The notes beneath the pieces are model-generated. The model was not told the origin of the DNA. It did no database searches and saw nothing but the letters and a program-made list of their open reading frames with translations. From Hexactinellida sp. DTS-2022 (Eukaryota; Porifera; Hexactinellida), in NCBI GenBank assembly GCA_028753945.1, contig JAPNXP010000017.1, positions 930,001 to 994,000 on the forward strand: a stretch of DNA of 64,000 nucleotides, in the 5' to 3' direction. This document shows positions 56,012 through 64,000 of the stretch, piece after piece; position 1 is the stretch's first letter; the number at the start of each line of letters is the position of its first letter. A program made the translations under genes and the position numbers.

Positions 56012-56146
56012 CCTAGGTCATGGACTTCTTTAATATAGGGACTGTAAACTTCGTTTACGGTAAAATTAGTGTAGGCCTAAAACAGTATTGTTACTTATTG
56101 ATATCCCGTAATCCGCTAATGCTAGACACAGGAAATGTATTATTGT

Positions 56147-56613
56147 CAGAGTAACCGCGTACGTTCGTACGGTACGGTACGGAGAGTCTCCGTACCGTAT
56201 TATTTCGTACGGTACGTCGTACGGTACGCAATAATACGTTGTGAACAATTAACAATACTGTATACAAGTATTTCTATAATTCGAAAAATAATTAATATAC
56301 AAGGATCTAATCTATTATAGTTAGAAAATACACAACCCAACAAAAATTAAAAATACCACAAAGTTCAAACCAATACAAAGGCAAGTTGAATTTCTACTAA
56401 GAATGGATAGTTAATCTTGATAATTTTACCTAACTTATTATTCGATTTAAAAAAAGAATCAAGTGCTAAAAGATAAGATTCTATACTATCATTAAATAAG
56501 TACGTACGGAGTGCGTACCGAGTGCGTACAGAGTGCGTAAGTACGGTACGGGAGGATAATCTGCGTACTAAGTCCGTACCGTACCGTACAGTACGCCGTA
56601 CGCGGTTACTCTG
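56147..56613. mobile_element. hAT MITE rich in CGTACG (CAGAGTAACCGCGTACG ends)
   Basis: A 467-bp element, ends CAGAGTAACCGCGTACG and CGTACGCGGTTACTCTG, exact 8-bp duplication ATTATTGT at 56139-56146 and 56614-56621. Sub-terminal CGTACGGTACGGTACGG repeats. Confidence 0.95.
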
Positions 56614-56726
56614 ATTATTGTCGTATAGGAAGTCATATTTTGGGAGTCCAACGGTCATATTGGTTTATCGAAATATTTGTGAAATGTAAGTTATGCGATT
56701 TTCACACCCTTCCATATATGGTAATA

Positions 56727-56895
56727 CAGTAGACTCCGGTTAATCGGTTTCTCCGCTTAATAGGGTCAAAATTTCACCGGATTTATGGGACGGAATTACA
56801 GTTTGGCTTAAAATATTTTCGGTTAATCGGTTTCTCCGCTTAATCGGGTCAAAATGACCTGGTCCCGATGTGACCCAATTAAGCGGAGTCGACTG
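56727..56895. mobile_element. pogo/Tigger-like MITE, copy 4
   Basis: Ends CAGTAGACTCCGGTTAATCG and AATTAAGCGGAGTCGACTG, flanked by TA. Two internal CGGTTTCTCCGCTTAAT units. Closely related to 59337-59521. Confidence 0.85.
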
Positions 56896-58016
56896 TATTG
56901 TTAAAATCTCGAGATTACTTAACTTTATAATATGAAATGTATCATTTTCGTACAGGAAAAACATATTTTGGGAGTCCAACGGTCATATTGGTTTATCGAA
57001 AATAATTGTGGAATGTAAGTTATGCGATTTTCACACGTTTCCATATATGGTAATATTGTTAAATCTCGAGATTAGTTAACTTTATCCATATGAAATTTAT
57101 TATTGGCGAATGGGAAATGGGAATTCATATTTAGGGACTCTGAGATCACATTGATTTACCGAAGGCGTTCCCCTTAGCCTATATTATTATTTTGGCGCTC
57201 TCCACAGGAGGATTGCCCCGACCCTGTTTTGTAGTTTAGCTAATTCTTACCTATCAGATATCTGTAATTATGTTGTTTATTTAAAAACATCAAGGTTTGG
57301 ATCCGGTTAACCGGTTAACCGTTGCTGACATCGGTTAACGGTTAGAGATTTTATTTACCAGTTAGCCGGTATATTGAATAACAGCAGAGTTATTGGGAAA
57401 TTAATGTATAAAGTATTAAAAAAATTTGAATTTTATCAGAATATGTAGTCCTAAATCCATTTCTCATCACCACTTAATATTTTTATTGGACAACATTGAT
57501 TTAAATATAGGTTTTAAAGAAACTTATCAAGATTTTTTAATAAACAACATAATTACAGATATCTGATAGGTAAGAATTAGCTAAACTACAAAACAGGGTC
57601 GGGGCAATCCTCTTGTGGAGACGCCAAAATAATAATATTGGCTAAGGGGAACGCCTTTGTAAATCAATGTGATCTACTGAGTCCCTAAATATGAATTCCC
57701 ATTTCCCATTCGCCAATAATAAATTTCATATGGATAAAGTTAACTAATCTAGAGATTTTAACAATATTACCATATATATAAAGGTGTGAAAATCGCATAA
57801 CTTACATCCCACAAATATTTTCGATAAACCAATATGACCGTTGGACTCCCAAAATATGACTTCCTATACGACAGTAATACATTTCCTGTGTCTAGCATTA
57901 GCGGATTATGGGATATCAATAAGTAACAATACTATTTTAGGCCTACGTGTACGCTAATTTTACCGTAAAACGAAGTTTACAGTCCCTATATTAAAAAGTC
58001 CGGTCCCTGTCCTAGG

Positions 58017-60031
58017 TTTATACGTAGGCATAACCATGTGCGTCAGAATAGGAGGTTTGGGGGCTTTGCCCCCCGCACTAAGTTTGCTTCCGACGCCTGG
58101 GCTGGTACTAACTAGTTTTAGCAGTGGACTTAGTTATGCAATCGACCTATCAATCCTGAGCTTCTTTGGTTAATTTTATTTGAATTACTTCTCATCACAA
58201 TTTCTGATTATAATTGAGTGTATTTAACACCGGGTTAACTATACACTTTTGACTATAGGACAAATTTTGTCCTTCCTTATTCTTATGGTACAGACAATGT
58301 TCTTAAAAGTAATGAATATTTCATGCAATAAGTACGTGTTATACCAAAATGCCAATATCTATATTTTGTTATGAGAGAGCGGAATGTTGATTTTATTTAA
58401 TCTATAACTGTAAAACCAAAATCTAAGTTGTGTGAAATGATTATGCTCTTCTGGGTCATTAATTAACCTGAAGAGTTAAGTAGAATAACATTAAATGTAT
58501 AGCCAATGTGCTAATGGGATAGTCTCCAAAATCAATATCAATTCAATTAATTCATCCTTTTATCATCTACGTTTTCACTATAGTAATTAATTATGGAGAA
58601 ATTCCACTTGCTCAATTCGATAATTCCAATTAATCGATCTCAGCGATACACTTGAATAAATTTTGAATTAATTTGCTTAATCTGTTGTTACACTCTAGGG
58701 TTATTAATTAATCATAATTTCATAGGAGACAGTTAGTTAGAAGTATTTTATCTATCAATTGAGGGGAAGCCAACAACCGGAATCTGTATGTATAGGACAA
58801 AGTGTTCATGAAAAACGATATAAATATTTAATGGAACTTAAATTCCTTACCTGGTGGTATCGGTACTCGGTATTATATTTACTTTAACACGTGTTCAAAT
58901 AAGCGCAGTGTTACGGTTAGCGCTACAGTACACCCTCACTAATCAGAACGGGTGATCGAAAAATATTTTCGAATAAAAGTGGGAAAAAATCCTAAATATA
59001 GCAATATTACAATTAAAGTACTGTACTTATAACTAAAAGTATCGGAAAGTATTTTAGGAATCTACGAGATCTCTACACGGGTGGTCCGCTATTGTGGATA
59101 AATTTGGCTGGTCAAATGTTGGCCTGCCCTTCCTGAAGTATACACATTGCTGTGGATTTATTTATTACATGTTTTACGGGCTGTTAAAATGTTACTTAAC
59201 GTTAAAGTCGATAACCGAATACAAGCAAACCATAATTTTGCATTGCAAAATTGCAAAAAAGAGTTACTTTTAATTTTCGGGAATTTTGCTTTACGTAACG
59301 TTTGAACGGCCTTTTACCTAGGATTGAAATTATATACATTCAACTCCGCTTAATAGAGCCACCGGTTAATCGGTTTCTCCGCTTAATCGGGTCAAAATTT
59401 CACAGGATTTATAGGACAGAATTACAATTTGGCTTACAATATATTCGGTTAATCGGTTTCTCCGATTAATCGGGTCAAAACAACCTGGTCCCGAGGTGGC
59501 TCTATTAAGCGGAGTTGACTGTACTGTAGGTATTTTAATAGTACAGTTAATTAACAACATAATTAGTGTTATGATTGGAACAAAAATCAATTTTATGGAG
59601 CCTCGTGCGTAGAAATTAATAATGAATAATTTGAGCCGTATTTACTCGAATAGTAAGTAACCTAGGGGATAATTATTTATTTTTAGTCCCCTCAGGGGCA
59701 CATTATGCTACTATCTTCTATTTGAGGAAATATGTTAAACCTCATTAATTAACCTATCAATCAACTCCCCATAAGTGCTTATGTGATGTTATATTATAAT
59801 TTATTCCCGGATTTTAATGATTGTTTAATTTCGAACACATAGAGGTGGTACAGCAAAGCTGGCCATCCTGAAAAGTGGCACGGCGCTCGCCGCACCAGCT
59901 GTACCGGGTATTCCGCCCCTCCTCTATATCTATGCCAATACACACTATAGACTTGATGGATATGTTTTATACATAGTTATATTAAACCTTTGACTGCCAA
60001 AGCAATATTAAACCAGCAATTAAGTACTACA
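58017..60031. other. Intergenic with MITE fragments
   Basis: No gene. A GC-rich hairpin TTTGGGGGCTTTGCCCCCCG is at 58057-58076. CTACAGTACACCCTCACTAATCAG (58922) looks like one end of a pogo-like MITE. A small GGTGGTACAGC ... GCTGTACCGGG structure lies at 59848-59920. Confidence 0.6.
59337..59521. mobile_element. pogo/Tigger-like MITE, copy 5
   Basis: Ends CATTCAACTCCGCTTAATAG and CTATTAAGCGGAGTTGACTG, TA flanks. 185 bp. Same CGGTTTCTCCG(C/A)TTAATCGGG interior as copy 4. Confidence 0.85.
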
Positions 60032-61900
60032 ATAAGGGGCGCGTGCATTTGGCCGAATCGCTTTATGTAAGTTCTGCATTTGTCCGAATGGACTTTTGTT
60101 TCTACATTTGTCCAAATTGAGTTTGGAAGAGTTGTATATTTGGGTACCTTTATTAGTCAAGTTCATTGTTTGCTGGTTACTTTTGAATTAATGTAGAATT
60201 AATATGAAAAATGAAATCAAACTGAAAAAATCAATGAATAATGTATTAATTAATTAATATATGTAATGTAACCTTTCATTTATGTCGCTACGACATATGG
60301 GGAAAGTTTGTCTCATGTCCATTATTTGCTGGCTACAGTTTGCACAAATTTCGCATGCCTACATGGAATTTGTGTAAACTTCTTCCACCCAATTGTTTTG
60401 CTCATGGACTGCAAAATTGCCATGGGGTATTGTCTCCATTGCGAAATTTTTATTTAAATAACATTATTTGCTCATCATTAATTTATGGACATAAATATTC
60501 TTCCTTGCGCGACTAATCTCTCTTCCTAGATGCATTCGACTAATGTCATTGTCTGTGTCTACAATAATATCATTTAATAGTGACAAGAATAACCATATTC
60601 TAGGATGAGAACTTCGAATTCTTCCCTCGAGTTTGGAATGGTAACTCTCAGCACCATTATTCGTAGAGATGCTTACATCAAATATGGAGAGTTCTTCTGG
60701 AGATGTTTGAGTGAACCAATACTTTTTTTGATGTATCTTTTCAGCTTAACCATCATTGACGCTTGACTTGTTTCTCAATGTTAGAACAATCAGAGAGGGG
60801 GTACAAACGGAATAACAAATGGGTGAACTTGGAAATTTATCGGTTAACTTTCAAATCGTGAGTGAGACCAAGTTTTTACCTTTGACCAAATTCGTTGAGT
60901 ATAGTGACACCCATATATGCGAATTTGTGGAAAAACTTCTTTAAACGCATTTCTAGAAGATTGCTCCCAATCCGACATGGTAACCACCGGCTCGAATTCA
61001 GGTATGTATCATGTATACGACAAGACTGTCTAAAACCCCCTTATATAGCACTTGTGTTTTGGCCGTCATTAAGCAGTACACGGCAGGAATAGTCTACCTT
61101 CCAACAGAGACGAATATTTTCCATAACTGATATAATAGAATGGGAACATTATAAAAAGTTCCATCAAATTGTATGTTGGTGGCTTCAGTCAGTAAATCCG
61201 TTATTTCGTTAGAAAAGAATACCACAGCAGTTTGGTTTTCACTAGTCACATAATATTTAGGTGTAGATCCTAACATATCTAGTATATGTGTGCTTCAGTT
61301 TACTTGTTCCTTTGCAACCACTTCTAAGGATGGCGCATTTAATGTACATATAATTTTCAGTGTTCTTGGATTGGACATATTTGGACCATCTGCAGTTGTA
61401 AAACATTTCCCATATAAAGTTTTTATTCTTGTCGTAATTCCATAATAATAATAATAATGTAAAAATAGGATATACTTACATGTATATTGGAATTATGTTT
61501 GGGATTAGTTACTTATGCATTTTAAGTACAACTAGAGAATACACATACAAGTGTTCTTCCGTCAAGTCAACAATCGAGTTATTGTTTGATAACATGTATT
61601 ATTTCATCCATCTTTAAATTATTGAAACAACACTTTCGAGGAAAAATGGATATCTTAAATGGATTCAGAAACTCTATTCTACAAATGCAGAACTTAAAAA
61701 AGTCCATTCGGACAAATGCATAACTTACAAAAGCGATTCGGACAAATGCAGAACTTACAAAAGTCCATTCGGACAATTGCAGAACTTACAAAGCGATTCG
61801 GACAAATGCAGAACTTACAAAATGCGATTCGGACAAACGACAACTCACCAATTCAGGCAAACGACAACTCAACGATTCGGACAAACGCAGCTTCCCTTAT
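60032..61900 (-). mobile_element. Mutator-like element with tandem sub-terminal repeats
   Basis: Ends ATAAGGGGCGCGTGCATTTG and the inverse finishing CTTCCCTTAT. Both flanks carry repeats of a 30-bp unit, GCGATTCGGACAAATGCAGA and its GTCCATTCGGACAA variant: about two at the left and six or more at the right. Contains a decayed minus-strand MULE-type transposase. No clear 9-bp duplication. Confidence 0.7.
60530..61276 (-). pseudogene. MULE-type transposase relic
   Basis: Minus-strand fragments in different frames. 61276-61094 has ITDLLTEATNIQFDGTFYNV then LLYQLWKIF, where the Asp in FDGTF fits the first catalytic residue of MULE transposases. Around 60960-60890 is NAFKEVF ... YGCHYTQRIW. About 60670-60530 reads STNNGAESYHSKLEGRIRSS. 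The DGTF - HY.QxxW - TNNxxESxH order is the usual MULE pattern. Several stops; inactive. Confidence 0.75.
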
Positions 61901-61964
61901 AATATATTTATTTACATTAAAATAGTTTTAAAAGAACACCCGTATTATGTTGAAAATTTAAAAT

Positions 61965-61970
61965 TTTATT
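61965..61970 (-). promoter_or_regulatory. Candidate poly(A) signal of the bZIP gene
   Basis: AATAAA on the minus strand, 43 bp past the stop codon at 62013. Confidence 0.6.
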
Positions 61971-62012
61971 AATAATTGTGTACACAAACAATTGAAATAC
62001 GAATTAAGAAGA

Positions 62013-62315
62013 CTAGATATGTATCCCATTTAAGTTCATTAGTTTCCTTCTTAAAGAATCACATTCGCCTTTACATTCAGTCAGAACAGATTGTAAGTCG
62101 TCTCTCTCTTTCTCGAGTGATTCAATTTCGGTGTTAATCCTTTCTTTACGTTTTCGTTCATAACCTCTTCTCTTTATTCGCTTTCTCACTTCTTTAATCA
62201 TCGTTCCTTCATCTTTAGTCAATCCGAGGGATTTAATAATTCTATTCAGGTTTGGAATGTCTGACATCACTATCATATCCATTGACAAGGGTAGTTGGTA
62301 TTGAAAATCTGCCAT
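62013..62315 (-). CDS. Small Maf-like bZIP protein
   Basis: 100 residues, single exon. After a short N-terminus comes an extended homology region (DIPNLNRIIKSLGLTKDEGT, residues about 19-38), which only Maf-type bZIPs carry, then a basic region (KEVRKRIKRRGYERKRKERIN, about 42-62) with the Maf-specific RGY, and a leucine zipper of three to four heptads (IESLEKERDDLQSVL ... LRRKLMNL). Like small Mafs it lacks a transactivation domain and would act by dimerising. The invariant bZIP asparagine (NRGY in Mafs) is Arg here, so DNA recognition may differ. Starts 113 bp from the MULE element. Could also be a divergent non-Maf bZIP. Confidence 0.7.
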   Translation of the reverse strand: MADFQYQLPLSMDMIVMSDIPNLNRIIKSLGLTKDEGTMIKEVRKRIKRRGYERKRKERINTEIESLEKERDDLQSVLTECKGECDSLRRKLMNLNGIHI

Positions 62316-62882
62316 TTCGACTAAATAATTTATTCCGATATCGCAACTATTTGAAATATATATTATGTGTCTCTTTCATGTCACCTTTTTATACTTGAAT
62401 GTTACAAACAGGCACTGTACTGTATTTATAACTAGAAAGCCACTATAAGATTAAAAATGTATGTTCACCGTCTATTGCTCTACTTTAATTCTTTCTGGTC
62501 ATCATACACAATTATCAAGATATGCGTTGTAATCGTAATGTTAATGACAATATTGACTAAGGATTATTATTTGTCGGTAGCAATTCAGTATAGCGAAACA
62601 TCTCCAATAGCTAGTTCAATTGAAAGTACAGTATACTCTCATAATTACGTACACGTATAATACGATTTATCGGTTAAAGAGTAGGTACAAGTTTTAATAC
62701 GGCACCAGGGGAGAGCCGAAATTGTTTGTATTACTGGAGTTACTTGCATGCATGTATTTGTATAGGCTAGGGGAATTAACAAGAGTTTATTGCAACATAT
62801 AGATATACTATTATTAATATGTTATCTAAATCAATTCTTCTCTAAACTAAATTTTCTACGATCCTACTGACTATGCCAAATA
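62316..62882. other. Upstream region of the bZIP gene
   Basis: AT-rich. A 67-residue ORF at 62457-62660 has one hydrophobic stretch (IIKICVVIVMLMTIL) but no recognisable family and is not called. Confidence 0.5.
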
Positions 62883-63066
62883 CAGCTGAATCTCGTTAGT
62901 ACGAACACGGTTAATACGAATTTCCGGATAAGACGAACAAACAGTTCCACAAAGTCAGGTCCCTACAATGGCTATTCAATGGGTATTACTCCGGTTAATA
63001 CGAACATCGGATAAAGCGAACAAATGTTTACCGTCCGTTGGTGTTCGTTTTAACGAGGTTCTACTG
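62883..63066. mobile_element. pogo/Tigger-like MITE, copy 6
   Basis: Ends CAGCTGAATCTCGTTAGTAC and TTTTAACGAGGTTCTACTG, TA flanks. Repeated GGTTAATACGAA(T/C) units. 184 bp. Confidence 0.78.
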
Positions 63067-63209
63067 TATATAAATTATTTACTTTTCAAGGTAAAATAAT
63101 CTTAGAACTTATACACGTATATAACTATATAAAATTAATGTAACAGATACATGTTTGTTTTCTTTATACATATTAATTCTTAGTAAATTAACCGATTATT
63201 GGTAATGTA

Positions 63210-63365
63210 CATAGGCGTCGTAAACCGCCCGGGTGCCCGGAAATGTCCGGGCGGGCCGAAGGGATTGTCCCCATGCTACTAACACTATACTCCGAGTTTA
63301 CCCGGACATTACCCGGAATTTCCGGGCGGCCCGATGGATTGACCTTTGCATTTGCGACGCCTATG
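63210..63365. mobile_element. hAT MITE (CATAGGCGTCG ends)
   Basis: A 156-bp element, ends CATAGGCGTCGTAAA and TTTGCGACGCCTATG, exact duplication GTAATGTA at 63202-63209 and 63366-63373. CCCGGAAATGTCCGGGCGG and its inverse are inside. The overlapping 87-88-residue ORFs are not real. Confidence 0.93.
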
Positions 63366-63373
63366 GTAATGTA

Positions 63374-64000
63374 TTCGTATATCCCTACCTGCTCGTATTT
63401 ATTAAATTCGTGCTCAATTTATTCAAAGAATATTCGTTTGAATGGAACGAACGAATATACCAAATATGCCATAAATTTTTTTACATCTTTATATATTGAG
63501 AGCTGAAAATTGGCATGTAGGTGCGGAGTGTCCGTCTAATTTGCACCTGCGGGTATGATTTTTTATTACATTTTTGAACACATTTATACACCTATTTAAT
63601 TTTACAACAAGAACAATAAATACCTTGTGCCACTGAATCATTAATCCATACGTAGAATATAAATATATTGCTAGAAAAGTAAAATATAAATAGATCACTA
63701 CTCATATCTGCTTGTCATACCTAATAACCACCACCACCCACTCATCTGAACTGAACGAACTGAACGAACGGGGGTCAGCCCGTTGAACGAACTGAACGTG
63801 CGTTAATTTGCAATGAACTGAATTGGATTTATTCAGTACGTTCGTGAACCTTTCATTCCCTGCTTGTGCCTAATATTCAATTGATATGCAATCGATGGAG
63901 AATTCAGTTATCTTTCCATAGTGCACGAATGTTCAAATTGGGCATTGTTTGTGTCATAATTGAGTTGCTAATATCCTTTGTTTACCACACTTCCGTTCAA
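63374..64000. other. Intergenic to the window end
   Basis: Includes the inverse of the 1737-1785 motif (63508-63550) and a GAACTGAACGAACTGAACG tandem at 63748-63800 with a GTTCGTGAACC partner at 63841. No gene. Confidence 0.6.

Larger units (their letters stand above)
56012..58016. mobile_element. 2-kb fold-back element with nested MITEs
   Basis: Arms begin CCTAGGTC... / ...GTCCTAGG and contain ATATAGGGACTGTAAACTTC, TATTTTGGGAGTCCAACGGT and CATATTGGTTTATCGAAA, all repeated in inverse. The left arm holds two direct copies of the GGGAGTCCAACGGTCATATT block (56639 and 56970). The loop is about 57296-57540 and includes GGTTAACCGGTTAACCG. Nested: hAT MITE 56147-56613 and pogo-like MITE 56727-56895. 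No coding capacity recognised. Confidence 0.85.

Noticed and set aside
62457-62660. 67-residue ORF with a hydrophobic stretch
   Set aside because: Short and unsupported; random AT-rich sequence often yields such stretches.
63233-63506. Two overlapping 87-88-residue ORFs
   Set aside because: They run through a delimited hAT MITE (63210-63365) and continue only by chance.

Overview
This window is nuclear DNA from a metazoan. The evidence is a ceramide-transfer protein with PH, FFAT and START regions, a SPIN90/NCKIPSD-type SH3 protein, an EPHX4-like epoxide hydrolase, the spliceosomal WD40 protein SNRNP40, a Maf-like bZIP, and P-element/THAP transposons. The DNA is AT-rich and packed with transposons, while the host ORFs (mainly SPIN90 and the hydrolase) are much richer in GC. 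All five protein genes read as one uninterrupted exon, although transposon genes in the same window carry recognisable GT-AG introns. I cannot name the species. The lack of introns argues against a typical vertebrate or cnidarian locus unless these are retrocopies.

Layout. 1-11 kb: a P-element transposase broken by a 7.7 kb hAT-type insertion (2838-10517), which itself holds a second full P element (3027-8053) and several MITEs. 11-14 kb: a third, decayed P element carrying a hAT MITE. 14-20 kb: a second kind of element (RNase H-like transposase, Ulp1-type protease, PHD finger) split by a fourth P element. 20.1-20.6 kb: a 10/20-bp satellite. 22.4-24.5 kb: the CERT gene. 25-35 kb: two copies of a 0.9 kb Helitron-like repeat; the second has been split by a 3.75 kb transposon (30475-34228) whose ends are inverted arrays of a palindromic 22-bp unit and which encodes a KDZ-like transposase and, convergently, an NRF1-like/Ulp1/PHD protein. 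Several fold-back elements follow. 38-39.9 kb: SPIN90-like gene. 40.56 kb: tRNA-Arg(CCT), followed by a Penelope-like retroelement relic. 47.6-48.6 kb: epoxide hydrolase. 52.8-53.9 kb: SNRNP40. 53.9-61.9 kb: long fold-back elements and a Mutator-like element. 62.0-62.3 kb: Maf-like bZIP.

The host genes do not form a pathway; they are unrelated housekeeping or signalling genes separated by repeats. The coherent story is the layering of mobile elements. At least twelve insertions can be delimited by target-site duplications or inverted termini, so relative insertion order can be read directly. The best candidate for an undescribed system is the 30475-34228 transposon.
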